Source: Cronobacter universalis NCTC 9529
GTDB lineage: Bacteria > Pseudomonadota > Gammaproteobacteria > Enterobacterales > Enterobacteriaceae
Length of the DNA stretch: 64,000 nt
Assembly: GCF_001277175.1 (NCBI RefSeq)
Contig: NZ_CP012257.1
Location: 2,728,001-2,792,000 of the forward strand
Direction of reading: 5' to 3'
The position numbers and the translations under genes are program-made. The notes under the pieces were generated by a model. That model saw nothing but the letters and a program-made list of their open reading frames with translations. It was not told the DNA's origin and searched no databases. Positions 7,665-17,193 of the stretch are shown piece after piece; within the stretch, counting starts at the first letter, position 1, and the number at the start of each line of letters is the position of its first letter.

Positions 7665-8003
7665 TTATTCTTCGCCTTTCGGCTCGTGCACTTTCAGCTC
7701 GCCCATCGCTTTGAGCTTTTTGGAGATCTCGCGGCGCTCTTTGGAGATCTCGGCGTTTTTGATGATGTAGTCATCAACGCGGTCTTCGTAGTCGCTCTTC
7801 ATGCTGGCGATAATGCCCTGGATGGCTTCGACGCTCATGCCCGGCTTGATGTAGTCGCTCAGGTTGTCGAGCAGCAGCACGCGCTTCTGGTTGTCACGAA
7901 TTTTCTTCTCGACGTCCTGAATTTCACGCTGCAGCTTGTTCTTACGGCGGAACAGACGCACGAACTCAAGAACGTCCTGGAATGAAGGTTTGCTGTTTTC
8001 CAT
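7665..8003 (-). CDS. tmaR: TmaR, pole-localising regulator of PTS enzyme I
   Basis: 112 residues, almost identical to E. coli YeeX/Tma[21 protein letters not shown], then a heptad-rich helical region ([15 protein letters not shown]), [16 protein letters not shown] and a charged C terminus. TmaR clusters at a cell pole and sequesters enzyme I of the sugar phosphotransferase system. No membrane segment; long coiled coil. GGGGTG lies before the ATG. It is monocistronic with its own terminator, next to yeeA as in E. coli. Confidence 0.95.
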   Translation of the reverse strand: MENSKPSFQDVLEFVRLFRRKNKLQREIQDVEKKIRDNQKRVLLLDNLSDYIKPGMSVEAIQGIIASMKSDYEDRVDDYIIKNAEISKERREISKKLKAMGELKVHEPKGEE

Positions 8004-8171
8004 TTTTACACCCCTGCTGAATTTAAGACTCGGATTCGTTTAAACAACCGCATGGCGTAAACCTTACTGTCAGCGGCGGTTGATGACAATGGTTTTATCC
8101 CGTTCAGGATGCCTGTGGTTATCATAGCCTGAAACGGTGCTGAATCGAAACAAGCGCCGGTCGTCTGCGGA

Positions 8172-9230
8172 TTATTTGCGCAGCGCCCGACAAATAAGCT
8201 GAGAAAGGCGCTCCAGCTGCAGCGCCAGCTCCATGCTCAACCATACATAGCCGTGAATCGGCGTTTCCACCAGCGCACCCTGCTGCCCTTCGCTCATCAG
8301 CGCGCGCAGCTCCTGAGCGATTTCCGCGAGCTTCTCGCGGTTGGCCATCACCGGCGACGGGTTCCCTTCGCGCAGCGCCTGCGCAATCGCCGCCAGCGTG
8401 TTCTCCGTCATCTGCTGCGAATCGCGCAGGGTACGGGCGTTAATCATCAGAAAATGGCTTTCGCGCGAAGCCCACCAGGCGTTGATCTGCATCTCAAGCG
8501 TACAGACCATATTGCGGCTGGTGGTCTGAATAGCCTCGAAAATCGCCCGCTGAATGTGCGTTTCTTTGCTGGCGGGCGTGATAAACGCGCGCAGCTTCAC
8601 GACGCTGCCGAGGATATTCTGCAACGGCTTATCGAGCCGCGGGCGCTCCACCAGGTTTGGCGACAGCCCGGCGTGATAAATCTTCGCGAAATCGCCGACG
8701 AAATTCGCCATCTGGATACGCCAGTGAATAAACGCCCGCTGCGGCCAGAGGCTTGTAAAGAGCATCGCCAGCAGCGAGCCGAAAATCACATCACCGCCGC
8801 GCCAGAGCGCGACCAGCATGTCGCCCTGCGGCGAGCCGACCACCACGGACAGCGTAATGCCGATCAGCAGCGCCTGGTAGGGCCGCTTGCCGAGCGCCAG
8901 AAAGCCGCACAGAAACATCGCCAGCGCGCACCACAACAGCATCAGCGGCAGCGACCAGCCTTCAAGTTGCAGCGCCACCAGCCCAAGCGCCGCGCCGAGG
9001 ATGGTGCCGCCAATGCGCTCAAAGGCGCGCGGAACCACGTTCCCCCAGAATGAGATAGGCCCCATCACCACCACCAGCGTGATGAGCGGCCAGGTGCCTT
9101 CCGGCACGTTCAGCATCCGCACCAGTAGAAATGTCAGGATAAACGCCAGCGCAATGCGCACCCCATGCACGATGCGGTAATGCTGGTAGAGACGGATTTC
9201 AAAAGAGGAGAGTGATTTATCGGCACGCAC
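8172..9230 (-). CDS. yeeA: YeeA, FUSC-family inner-membrane protein
   Basis: 352 residues. The N-terminal half has about six membrane segments, including VALAFILTF-type helices and the family signature PISFWGNVVPRAFERIGGT near residues 58-76. The C-terminal half is soluble and ends in LICRALRK as in E. coli YeeA. FUSC/aromatic-acid exporter-like proteins are proposed efflux components; no substrate is known for YeeA. The start is GTG at 9230, giving MRADKSLS as in the orthologue. Confidence 0.9.
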   Translation of the reverse strand: MRADKSLSSFEIRLYQHYRIVHGVRIALAFILTFLLVRMLNVPEGTWPLITLVVVMGPISFWGNVVPRAFERIGGTILGAALGLVALQLEGWSLPLMLLWCALAMFLCGFLALGKRPYQALLIGITLSVVVGSPQGDMLVALWRGGDVIFGSLLAMLFTSLWPQRAFIHWRIQMANFVGDFAKIYHAGLSPNLVERPRLDKPLQNILGSVVKLRAFITPASKETHIQRAIFEAIQTTSRNMVCTLEMQINAWWASRESHFLMINARTLRDSQQMTENTLAAIAQALREGNPSPVMANREKLAEIAQELRALMSEGQQGALVETPIHGYVWLSMELALQLERLSQLICRALRK

Positions 9231-9391
9231 GCTGACTTTCCCGTTAACAGCCTGGATGAAACGTCGCTTCAGGCGAAACGCCTGAAAATAAGGGGCGCTA
9301 TTTTCTGATAAAACTCGGGGAAAAGCTGTAAATTTTCGGAAAAGATGAGCGAATGACTGAGAAATTAACGTTATTTTGCCATTTACTTAAC

Positions 9392-9423
9392 AAAAAGCGC
9401 GCCCGCCGCCAGTGCGGGGGCGC
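9392..9423 (-). terminator. Probable gyrI terminator
   Basis: Imperfect GC-rich stem (GCGCCCGC / GCGGGGGCGC) just past the gyrI stop codon, with an A-run on the left that becomes the U-run in the leftward transcript. Confidence 0.5.
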
Positions 9424-9430
9424 AGGGGTA

Positions 9431-9904
9431 TTATTCGCCGGAGGTCTGGACCGGGATATACATGTCGATGTCCCAGTAACCGTCTTGCTTGCCATCGTTC
9501 AGGTAGATTTCAAAACACGGACGCGCCGCCATCTGGTAACGCACATCCTGATGCAGCCGGGTAAAGAACGCGAGCCACGGCGTGCCGAAATCGTTGTTCT
9601 CAACGCGGGCGCGCGCCACCGCGTACTGGCCGCCCGGCAGGTCAGTCAGGATCACGCCGACGCTGTTCTCCGGCAGGGTGAAATCCGCCGGCACCTCAAC
9701 GACCGTATCGGCGCGCAGCTTCTCCGGGGCGACCTGCTGCGGATTATCGTAATAAACCGCCAGCCAGGCCTGCGGCTGGATATGAAAGTTATCCACCCAC
9801 AGAGAGAGCTGCTCAAACCCCTGGGGCACCGTTTTCTCCCACGGGCCGACCAGATGAAAACCGGCGATTTTACGCGTTAAGACATGCTCGATGGTGTAAT
9901 CCAT
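9431..9904 (-). CDS. sbmC: DNA gyrase inhibitor GyrI/SbmC
   Basis: 157 residues, the same length as E. coli SbmC, which binds gyrase, protects against microcin B17 and CcdB, and is SOS-induced. Matching features are [12 protein letters not shown] near the N terminus, [24 protein letters not shown] and the C-terminal [11 protein letters not shown] chose ATG 9904 (MDYTIEHV), preceded by GAGGAG, over an upstream in-frame ATG that adds 16 unrelated residues. It lies between yeeA and dacD as in E. coli. Confidence 0.93.
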   Translation of the reverse strand: MDYTIEHVLTRKIAGFHLVGPWEKTVPQGFEQLSLWVDNFHIQPQAWLAVYYDNPQQVAPEKLRADTVVEVPADFTLPENSVGVILTDLPGGQYAVARARVENNDFGTPWLAFFTRLHQDVRYQMAARPCFEIYLNDGKQDGYWDIDMYIPVQTSGE

Positions 9905-9991
9905 GTTCACTCCTCGCTGTTCAAAATAGCGAGTATAGTGTGCGGCGCTCATCCGGGCGTCTGTGAGCGCCCTCGCGTTCGCAAAAAACGG

Positions 9992-11164
9992 TTACAGCGT
10001 CAGGTGCAGCCAGTCGCCAAAGCGCGAGAAGACGCCGCCCTTTTTCACGTTCTCAAGCGTCACCAGCGGCATACGCGCAATAATCGTATCGCCGTTATAG
10101 AGCTCTATCTCACCCACTCTTTCATTCGCGTCCAGCGGCGCGTCGAGGCGCTCGCGATCGAGCAGATATTTCGCCTTCACATTCGCGAGCTGCGTCTTCG
10201 GCAGCGTCAGCCAGAAATCGCGATCGGTGCCGACCGCCACCTGTTCGTTTTTACCGTACCAGACGCGCTCGGTGCCCACTTTCTTGCCCTTTTGCAGGAT
10301 CTCCACGGTATCGAAAGTCTGCTGGCCCCAGTGCAGCAGTTTACGCGCCTGGTCTTCGCGCCCTTTCGGGCTGTCGGCGCCCATAATCACCGCGATCAGG
10401 CGGCGCTTGCCGTCGACGCTGGAGGCGATCAGGTTAAAACCCGCGCCTGAGGTGTGCCCGGTTTTCAGCCCGTCGACATTGAGCGTCTTATCCCACAGCA
10501 GGCCGTTGCGGTTCTGCTGGGTGATGCCGTTCCAGGTGAGGCTCTTTTCGCTGTACATATGATAAAACGCGGGCTCGCCGTGAATGATGGCGCGCGACAG
10601 TACCGCCAGATCGTAAGCGGAGCTGTGCTGCCCCGGCGCGTCCAGACCATGCACCGTTTCAAAATGGGTGTCTTTCAGGCCGAGCTTTTGGACGTAATCA
10701 TTCATCATCGCGACGAACTGCGGCTGGCCGCCCGCCACGTAATCGGCCAGCGCCACGCAGGCGTCATTGCCGGAATCGACAATCAGGCCGCGGCTGAGGT
10801 CGCGCACCGTGACGCGATCGCCCGCCTTCAGAAACATCAGCGACGAGCCCTCAAACACCGGGTTATCTTTCGCCCAGGCGTCTTTCCCGACGGTCACCAC
10901 GTCATCCGGCGTGATGCGATGGCTGTCGATGGCGCGGTCCACCACATAGCCGGTCATTAATTTGGTGAGACTTGCCGGGTTACGCTGTTGATGCTCGTTA
11001 TTCGCCGCCAGTATTTGTCCGGTCGTGTAATCCATCAACACATAGCTGCCCGCCATAATGGCTGGCGGCTGCGGCATGGAAAGCGCGGCGGCGTGCGCCT
11101 GCGCGGTAATACCGGCCAGCATGATGCAGGAAACGGCAATCATTGGTCTAAATTTCAACAGCAT
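9992..11164 (-). CDS. dacD: DacD, D-alanyl-D-alanine carboxypeptidase (PBP6b)
   Basis: Trims the terminal D-Ala from peptidoglycan pentapeptides in the periplasm. The 390-residue product has a signal peptide cleaved near residue 26 (AQAHA). The serine peptidase S11 motifs are SLTK (S65-K68), SGN (131-133) and KTG (234-236). A C-terminal beta domain ends in an amphipathic anchor (GGVFSRFGDWLHLTL). All active-site residues are present. E. coli has sbcB directly upstream; here an acyltransferase gene intervenes. Confidence 0.95.
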   Translation of the reverse strand: MLLKFRPMIAVSCIMLAGITAQAHAAALSMPQPPAIMAGSYVLMDYTTGQILAANNEHQQRNPASLTKLMTGYVVDRAIDSHRITPDDVVTVGKDAWAKDNPVFEGSSLMFLKAGDRVTVRDLSRGLIVDSGNDACVALADYVAGGQPQFVAMMNDYVQKLGLKDTHFETVHGLDAPGQHSSAYDLAVLSRAIIHGEPAFYHMYSEKSLTWNGITQQNRNGLLWDKTLNVDGLKTGHTSGAGFNLIASSVDGKRRLIAVIMGADSPKGREDQARKLLHWGQQTFDTVEILQKGKKVGTERVWYGKNEQVAVGTDRDFWLTLPKTQLANVKAKYLLDRERLDAPLDANERVGEIELYNGDTIIARMPLVTLENVKKGGVFSRFGDWLHLTL

Positions 11165-11401
11165 ATCCTCTGTAACTTCGCGATGGGGCGCCTTTTTTAC
11201 GGCAGTTTGTATTTCCTTGCTCCGATAAATTGCAAGGAAATATGAATAAGATGTGCCTTAACATAAATTTCCGCCGTGTCGTTTACCTGCCGATAACAGG
11301 CTGCGGAAAATCTGATAATAAACATTTCACGTACTCTTCCGATTGTTATAAAGGCCGACTCTTTTTAGCCTGGTGACTTTTAAAAGGCTGAGGAGAAGGG
11401 T

Positions 11402-12553
11402 ATGGCGCAGGGTAAAAGCTGGTCGCCGGAGCTGGAGGGGTTACGCGGTCTCGCGTCGCTGTGGGTGCTGCTGGGGCATATTTGTCTGCTGGTGCAGTGC
11501 CGCATTCCCCTGTTATACGATCCGGGAATGGGCGTCGATCTGTTTATTTTGCTGTCGGGTTTTCTGATGGCGAAGAATTATATGGAGCGTCGGGACATTG
11601 AGCCGTGGACCAGTGGCCATACTATGCGTAATTTCTGGCTACGCCGCTTTTTCCGGATCGCGCCGCTCTATTACTTCCTGCTGCTGTTAGCGCTTATTTT
11701 CGGCGCGGCGTTCGGCGAATGGCGCGATATCATCGCTCAGGCCTGGCCATCGACGCTAACCGAAAGCCAGCGCTATGCCGATACCTCCGCGGGGAATATT
11801 CTCGCGCATATTTCGTTTGTCTTCGGCGCTATCCCTTATTATTCGTTCCGCACGGTATTGCCGGACTGGAGTATCGGGCTGGAAATGCAGTTCTACGTGC
11901 TGTTCCCGTTCATTATGCTGCTGGTGATGCGCTGGGGCTTTTTCGCCGCCGCCTTCGCGGTAATGGTGGCCTGCTTCGCGGCGCGCTGGGCGTTGCCGGG
12001 CTATTTCGAGGCGTTCCCGATGCCCTCGATGATCCTGATTAAGCTGCCGCTGTTTGTCGCGGGCATGTTGATAGCCGCCGCCGTGCGCGAGAGCCGCCGC
12101 CTGTTGCTGCTGCTGGCGTTCCTGGCCCCGGTGCTGGCCTGGCAGATGCATATCGCGGTGACGCCGGTTCGTCTTATCGCCCAGTGCGTGATGATTGCCG
12201 GCCTCGGCGCGCTGCTGTGGCAGGCGCGGGCGGGCTCGCTGCTGCATCAGGCGATGCGTCTGCCGCGCTGGCTGCTGACGCGCCGTATCAGCCAGTTTCT
12301 GGGCGATGTCTCCTATTCGGTCTATCTGCTGCACCTGATGATTGTTATTCCGGTTATCGGGCTGCTGGTGGAGCACAGCGCGTTTGAACAGCACGCCTCG
12401 CCGGTGCGCCTGCTCATCGCCGCCGCCATCAGCCTGCCGGTGACGTACGCGCTGGCGACGGTGCTCTTCCACCGCGTGGAGAAACCGGGCATTGCGCTTG
12501 GCAAACGGCTGATTACCCGCAAACCGGTGCAGCCGGAGCAGGTCATGCCTTAA
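11402..12553 (+). CDS. Acyltransferase-3 (OafA/OatA-like) membrane protein
   Basis: 383 residues with about ten membrane segments. Near the N terminus is the acyltransferase-3 signature LEGLRGLASLWVLLGH with the R-X10-H motif (R15, H26). SGFLMAK and a GDVSYSVYLLHL motif near residue 305 are also typical of the family. Such proteins transfer acetyl or other acyl groups to sugars of lipopolysaccharide, other glycans or peptidoglycan. No periplasmic SGNH domain is attached. GAGGAG lies upstream of the ATG and a strong terminator follows, so it is a stand-alone unit. E. coli K-12 lacks a gene here. Substrate unknown: O-antigen, colanic acid and peptidoglycan (dacD is the neighbour) are all possible. 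Confidence 0.85.
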   Translation: MAQGKSWSPELEGLRGLASLWVLLGHICLLVQCRIPLLYDPGMGVDLFILLSGFLMAKNYMERRDIEPWTSGHTMRNFWLRRFFRIAPLYYFLLLLALIFGAAFGEWRDIIAQAWPSTLTESQRYADTSAGNILAHISFVFGAIPYYSFRTVLPDWSIGLEMQFYVLFPFIMLLVMRWGFFAAAFAVMVACFAARWALPGYFEAFPMPSMILIKLPLFVAGMLIAAAVRESRRLLLLLAFLAPVLAWQMHIAVTPVRLIAQCVMIAGLGALLWQARAGSLLHQAMRLPRWLLTRRISQFLGDVSYSVYLLHLMIVIPVIGLLVEHSAFEQHASPVRLLIAAAISLPVTYALATVLFHRVEKPGIALGKRLITRKPVQPEQVMP

Positions 12554-12576
12554 GACCGCTGCCACTTCTTCCTGAG

Positions 12577-12608
12577 AGGGCTATGGTTTACCATAGCCCT
12601 GTTTTTTT
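12577..12608 (+). terminator. Terminator of the acyltransferase gene
   Basis: Ten-base perfect stem (AGGGCTATGG / CCATAGCCCT), loop TTTA, then a seven-T run. An in-frame ATG for sbcB (12583) falls inside this hairpin, which argues against that start. Confidence 0.9.
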
Positions 12609-12630
12609 ACTTACTCTGGATGGTGACCTG

Positions 12631-14058
12631 GTGTCTGATTCTGCCGCGCAACCGACTTTTCTGTTCCACGATTACGAAACCTTCGGCAAAAGCCCCTCGC
12701 TGGACCGCCCGGCGCAGTTCGCCGCCCTGCGCACCGATGAGAATTTCACGGTTATCGGCGAGCCGGACGTCTTTTACTGCAAGCCCGCCGACGATTATCT
12801 CCCTCAACCAGAAGCGGTGCTGATAACCGGCATTACGCCGCAGGTGGCCCGCGCGCGCGGCGAAAACGAAGCCGAATTCGCAAGACGCATCCACGCGCTG
12901 TTCACCGTGCCGAAAACCTGCGTGGTCGGCTATAACAACGTGCGCTTCGATGACGAAGTGACGCGCAATATTTTCTATCGCAACTTCTACGATCCCTACG
13001 CCTGGAGCTGGCAGAACGATAACTCGCGCTGGGATCTGCTGGATGTGATGCGCGCCTGTTACGCGCTGCGCCCGGAAGGCATCGTCTGGCCGGAGAACAG
13101 CGACGGGCTGCCAAGCTTTCGTCTTGAGCATTTAACCGTCGCCAACGGGATTGAACACGCCAACGCGCACGACGCGATGGCGGATGTGTATGCGACCATC
13201 GCCATGGCGCAGCTGGTGAAAACCCGCCAGCCGCGGATGTTCGACTATCTCTACACCTACCGCAGTAAGCAAAAGCTGGCGACTCTGGTGGATATCGTCC
13301 AGATGAAACCGCTGGTGCACGTTTCCGGCATGTTCGGCGCGTGGCGCGGCAATACCAGCTGGATAGCGCCCGTCGCCTGGCACCCGGAAAACCGTAACGC
13401 GGTGATTGTGGTGGATCTGGCGGGCGATATCAGCCCGCTGCTGGAGCTGAACGCCGACGACCTGCGCGAGCGGCTCTATACGCCGAAAGCCGCGCTCGGC
13501 GACGCGAGCGCGGTGCCGGTGAAGCTGGTGCATCTCAATAAATGTCCGGTACTGGCGCAGGCTAATACGCTGCGCCCGGAGGACGCCGAGCGTCTCGGCA
13601 TCGACCGCCAGCACTGTCTGAATAATCTCAAGGTGCTTCGCGATTCGCCGCAGGTGCGCGAAAAACTGGTGACGCTGTTTGCCGAAGCCCCGTCGTTCCC
13701 GCCTACCGATAACGTGGATGCGCAGCTCTACGACGGTTTTTTCAGCGACGCCGATCGCGCCGCGATGCGTATCGTGCTGGAGACGCCGCCGCAGAACCTG
13801 CCGGCGCTCGATATTACGTTCGTGGATAAGCGTATTGAAAAGCTGCTGTTTAACTACCGGGCGCGCAATTTCCCCGGCACGCTCAGCGAGCAGGAACAGG
13901 AGCGCTGGCTTGCGCATCGCCGCGACGTCTTTACGCCGGAATTCCTCCAGGCTTACGCCCAGGAATTAGAGATGCTTTATAACCAGTACGAGAGCGACAA
14001 AGAGAAAACGGCGCTGCTGAAAGCGTTGTATCAGTACGCGCAGGAGATGGTCGGGTAA
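12631..14058 (+). CDS. sbcB: Exodeoxyribonuclease I (SbcB)
   Basis: 3'-to-5' single-strand DNA exonuclease that acts in mismatch repair and recombination. With the GTG at 12631 the product is 475 residues, the length of E. coli ExoI. It shows the DEDD motifs: FLFHDYETFG (D14, E16) and ANAHDAMADVYAT with the catalytic His and Asp. The SH3-like and helical C-terminal domains follow (VDKRIEKLLFNYRARNFPGT). An upstream in-frame ATG (12583) would add 16 residues encoded by a terminator hairpin, so I prefer the GTG, with GGATGG upstream. Confidence 0.93.
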   Translation: MSDSAAQPTFLFHDYETFGKSPSLDRPAQFAALRTDENFTVIGEPDVFYCKPADDYLPQPEAVLITGITPQVARARGENEAEFARRIHALFTVPKTCVVGYNNVRFDDEVTRNIFYRNFYDPYAWSWQNDNSRWDLLDVMRACYALRPEGIVWPENSDGLPSFRLEHLTVANGIEHANAHDAMADVYATIAMAQLVKTRQPRMFDYLYTYRSKQKLATLVDIVQMKPLVHVSGMFGAWRGNTSWIAPVAWHPENRNAVIVVDLAGDISPLLELNADDLRERLYTPKAALGDASAVPVKLVHLNKCPVLAQANTLRPEDAERLGIDRQHCLNNLKVLRDSPQVREKLVTLFAEAPSFPPTDNVDAQLYDGFFSDADRAAMRIVLETPPQNLPALDITFVDKRIEKLLFNYRARNFPGTLSEQEQERWLAHRRDVFTPEFLQAYAQELEMLYNQYESDKEKTALLKALYQYAQEMVG

Positions 14059-14086
14059 GCGCGGGCGATACCGGTGTGATGGGATA

Positions 14087-14228
14087 TGGCGGGTGCGCTG
14101 CGCTTACCCGCCCTACCTACGGGAAATGGTGTTGGTTTTAACAATGGCGGGTGCGCTGCGCTTACCCGCCCTACATATTGCCAACCGAAACGCTCAATCG
14201 TAGGGCGGGTAAGCCACGCGCACCCGCC
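14087..14228. repeat. Three copies of a GC-rich palindromic intergenic repeat
   Basis: TGGCGGGTGCGCTGCGCTTA followed by CCCGCCCTAC occurs at 14087-14116 and 14145-14174. A slightly altered inverted copy occurs at 14200-14228. Each unit can fold (GGCGGGT / ACCCGCC), and the inverted copy could pair with either of the others. The repeats sit between the converging sbcB and plaP, a typical place for REP-like elements. Confidence 0.85.
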
Positions 14229-14302
14229 GTCCCATCGACATCCCAATCCATTGCCCCGACCCATCGACATCCCAACACGCCGCCCCAAAACCATCGCCAA
14301 CA

Positions 14303-14328
14303 AAAAAGGCTCCCTCAGGAGCCTTTTT
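14303..14328. terminator. Bidirectional terminator between sbcB and plaP
   Basis: AAAAAGGCTCC / GGAGCCTTTTT stem with a CTCA loop, serving the leftward plaP and probably the rightward sbcB. Confidence 0.85.
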
Positions 14329-14347
14329 GCTGTGCGTATCGCGGTAA

Positions 14348-15709
14348 TTACGCGATATCTTCACGGTACTGCGGTACCGGGTTACGGAAGCTGCGGGTTA
14401 CGCACGCCAGGTAAACCACACCGATACCGGCCCAGATCAGGCCCAGCACCATGGAGCTTTCTTCCAGGTTCAGCCACAGGGCGCCTACGGTCAGCGCGCC
14501 GCATACCGGCAGCAGCAGGTAGGTGAAGTGGTCTTTCAGCGTCTTGTTGCGGCCTTCGCGGATCCAGAACTGCGAAATCACAGACAGGTTCACGAAGGTA
14601 AACGCCACCAGCGCACCAAAGTTAATCAGCGCGGTCGCCATCACCAGGTCGAAGTTAATCGCCATCAGCGCGATCGCGCCCACCAGCACCACGTTCAGCG
14701 CCGGGGTGCGCCATTTCGGATGCACGTAACCGAAGAAGCGGTTCGGGAACACGCCGTCACGGCCCATCACGTACATCAGACGCGCAACGCCTGCGTGCGC
14801 CGCCATACCGGACGCCAGTACGGTCACGGTGGAGAAAATCAGCGCGCCGACCTGGAAGGCTTTGCCTGCCACGTAGAGCATGATTTCCGGCTGGGACGCA
14901 TCCGGATCTTTAAAGCGCGAGATATCCGGGAAGTAGAGCTGGATAAAATAGGTCGCGAAAATAAAGATCAGGCCGCCGATCAGCGCGGTCAGGAAGATAG
15001 CGCGCGGAATAACACGTTCAGCGTCTTTAGTCTCTTCCGACAGGTTGCTGATGCCGTCAAAGCCGGTGAACGAGAAGCACAGAATGGTCGCCCCGGTGAT
15101 CATCGGGATGACGTGCGCATTCTCAGACCAGAACGGCCGTGAGCTGGTCAGCGTGCCCGCGCCTTCGCCGTGCGCCACGCCATAAATCACCATGCCCAGA
15201 ATCACGGCGATCAGCACCACCTGCAGCACCACGATAATGGTGTTGAAGTTCGCCACGCCTTTCAGGGTACGCATGTTGAAAACGGTCATGAACGCGACCA
15301 GCAGCACCACGAAAATCCACGACGGAATTTCCGGCACCAGCGCTTCAAAGTAAATTTTCGCGAGCAGGATGTTGATCATCGGCGCGAAGAGGTAATCGAG
15401 CAGCGACGACCAGCCCACCATGAAGCCCACGGTCGGGTTAATCGCTTTCTGCGCGTAGGTGTACGCCGAGCCCGCAGACGGGAAGCGTTTGACCAGTTTG
15501 CCGTAGCTCAGCGCGGTAAAGAGGATCGCGACCAGCGCGAAGGCGTAGGCAGTCGGCACGTGACCGTCCGTCAGGCCAGATACAATACCGAACGTATCGA
15601 ACAGCGTCATAGGTTGCATATAGGCGAGGCCCATCATAACAACCGGAATCAACGTAAGCGTTTTACGTAATTCCACGCGAGAGGTTTTTGGAGTTGCATT
15701 AAGCGACAT
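14348..15709 (-). CDS. plaP: PlaP, low-affinity putrescine importer
   Basis: 453-residue APC-family transporter with about 12 membrane helices, highly similar to E. coli PlaP (YeeF), a proton-motive-force-dependent putrescine importer that supports surface motility. Recognisable stretches include [20 protein letters not shown] near the N terminus, [39 protein letters not shown] and a C-terminal [15 protein letters not shown] lies seven bases before the ATG. Putrescine-catabolism-type genes follow, suggesting functional coupling. Confidence 0.94.
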   Translation of the reverse strand: MSLNATPKTSRVELRKTLTLIPVVMMGLAYMQPMTLFDTFGIVSGLTDGHVPTAYAFALVAILFTALSYGKLVKRFPSAGSAYTYAQKAINPTVGFMVGWSSLLDYLFAPMINILLAKIYFEALVPEIPSWIFVVLLVAFMTVFNMRTLKGVANFNTIIVVLQVVLIAVILGMVIYGVAHGEGAGTLTSSRPFWSENAHVIPMITGATILCFSFTGFDGISNLSEETKDAERVIPRAIFLTALIGGLIFIFATYFIQLYFPDISRFKDPDASQPEIMLYVAGKAFQVGALIFSTVTVLASGMAAHAGVARLMYVMGRDGVFPNRFFGYVHPKWRTPALNVVLVGAIALMAINFDLVMATALINFGALVAFTFVNLSVISQFWIREGRNKTLKDHFTYLLLPVCGALTVGALWLNLEESSMVLGLIWAGIGVVYLACVTRSFRNPVPQYREDIA

Positions 15710-15861
15710 AATTATTCTCCTTTACGGTGAACATCGCCGCATAAGCGAAAAATTGCCCCATTTTCTGTATTCCTCAGCGACAACAACTGTCGGATTTTAA
15801 GTAAGTATCTATCCGGTACGAAGCCCGGCCTCTTGAATTTAATTACGATGCTCTTGACTGC

Positions 15862-15892
15862 AAAAAAATAACCGACGCGTTGACGTCGGTTA
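15862..15892 (-). terminator. Terminator of the aminotransferase gene
   Basis: Nine-base stem (TAACCGACG / CGTCGGTTA) immediately beyond the stop codon, with an A7 run on the left that becomes the U-run of the leftward transcript. Confidence 0.85.
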
Positions 15893-15897
15893 ATATC

Positions 15898-17193
15898 TTA
15901 TTTTGCAGGGCGCGTATTTTGCACCACTTTGAGGCAGGATGACAAGACGTTGAGACCTTCTGTCACAATTTCTTTCTCTGCGGTGAGCGGAATAAGAAAA
16001 CGGATGACGTTCGCACGCACGCCGCAGGTCAGTAAAATCAGCCCCTGACGCCCTGCCTCCTGCACCAGTTGCTGGGTCAATTCTTTATCCGGGCGATGGC
16101 TGTCGCGCTCATGCACCAGCTCCATCGCCACCATCGCGCCGACGCCGCGCACATCGCCGATAAAGTCATACTCCTGCGCCAGTTCGCGCAGGCGGCTCAT
16201 CAGCAGTTCGCCCTGGGCGACGGCGCGCTCGTTCAGGCGCTCCTCTTCGATGAGGTCGGTCACCGCCAGCGCCGCCGCGATGCTCACCGGCGAGCCGGCG
16301 TAAGTGCCGCCCAGGCCGCCAGGCAGGGCTTTGTCGAACAGCGCCTTTTTACCCACCAGCGCCGAGAGCGGGAAGCCGCCGGCCAGGCTTTTGGCCATGG
16401 TAATGAGATCCGGTTCGACGCCTGAATGCTCAATGGCGAAAGTTTTGCCGGTGCGGCAGAAGCCGCTCTGGATCTCATCGACAATCAGCACGATGCCGTG
16501 TTTATCGCACAGGGCGCGCAGCTGCTGCATAAACTCGGCAGACGCGGCGTAAAACCCGCCTTCGCCCTGTACCGGCTCGATAATAATCGCCGCCACTTCA
16601 TCCGGCGCCACGTCCGCGGCGAAAATCCCCGCCAGCGACGCCAGCGCCTGGGTGTCGCTTACGCCCAGATACGCCGCCGGGTATGGCGCGTGATAAATCC
16701 CCGCCGGGAAGGGACCATAGCCTTTTTTATAGGGCTGCACTTTGCCGGTAAGCGCCATGCCAAGGAGCGTGCGCCCATGAAACGCGCCGCGAAACGCAAT
16801 CACCGCCGAGCGCCCCGTGGCGATACGCGCCACTTTAATGGCGTTTTCTACGGCCTCGGCGCCGGTTGAGAGAAACAGCGTCTGGCAGGGTTCGCTGATG
16901 GGAGCCAGCCGGTTCAGGCGTTCCGCGAGCTCAATGTAATTGCCGTAAGGCGTGACCTGAAAACAGGGGTGCGTAAAATTATCGAGCTGCGCCTTCACCG
17001 CCGCGATAACCGCCGGGTGATTGTGTCCGGTATTCAGCACCGCAATGCCGGAGGCGAAATCGATATAGCGCCGCCCCTCCACATCCCAGATTTCCGCGTT
17101 CTTAGCCCGCGCCACAAATACCGGCAACGCGTTACCCACGCCCTGCGGCACCGCCTGCTCGCGTCTCTCCTGCCACTGCTGATTGCTTTGCAT
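15898..17193 (-). CDS. Class-III aminotransferase, 4-aminobutyrate transaminase type (GabT/PuuE)
   Basis: 431 residues. PLP-dependent transfer of the amino group of GABA (or a related omega-amino acid) to 2-oxoglutarate. Signatures are GIAVLNTGHNHP, FLSTGAEAVENAIKVAR, FRGAFHGRT, IIEPVQGEGGF and LIVDEIQSGFCRTGK (Asp 239). The PLP lysine is in MAKSLAGGFPLS (about K268), and GGTYAGSP follows. The ATG at 17193 lies six bases after AGGAG; the ATG one codon upstream is too close, and 20 further upstream residues look untranslated. A PuuD-like hydrolase is divergent and plaP is downstream, so the GABA-releasing putrescine pathway is the likely context. GabT versus PuuE cannot be settled by eye. Confidence 0.87.
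   Translation of the reverse strand: MQSNQQWQERREQAVPQGVGNALPVFVARAKNAEIWDVEGRRYIDFASGIAVLNTGHNHPAVIAAVKAQLDNFTHPCFQVTPYGNYIELAERLNRLAPISEPCQTLFLSTGAEAVENAIKVARIATGRSAVIAFRGAFHGRTLLGMALTGKVQPYKKGYGPFPAGIYHAPYPAAYLGVSDTQALASLAGIFAADVAPDEVAAIIIEPVQGEGGFYAASAEFMQQLRALCDKHGIVLIVDEIQSGFCRTGKTFAIEHSGVEPDLITMAKSLAGGFPLSALVGKKALFDKALPGGLGGTYAGSPVSIAAALAVTDLIEEERLNERAVAQGELLMSRLRELAQEYDFIGDVRGVGAMVAMELVHERDSHRPDKELTQQLVQEAGRQGLILLTCGVRANVIRFLIPLTAEKEIVTEGLNVLSSCLKVVQNTRPAK

Noticed and set aside
8253..9053. 266-codon plus-strand frame opposite yeeA
   Set aside because: Arg/His/Gln-rich antisense shadow of a clear yeeA coding frame; typical of GC-rich reverse-strand frames.
11756..12565. 269-codon minus-strand frame opposite the acyltransferase
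   Set aside because: Low-complexity composition (runs of Arg, His, Gln) and no family motif; antisense of a well-supported membrane protein.
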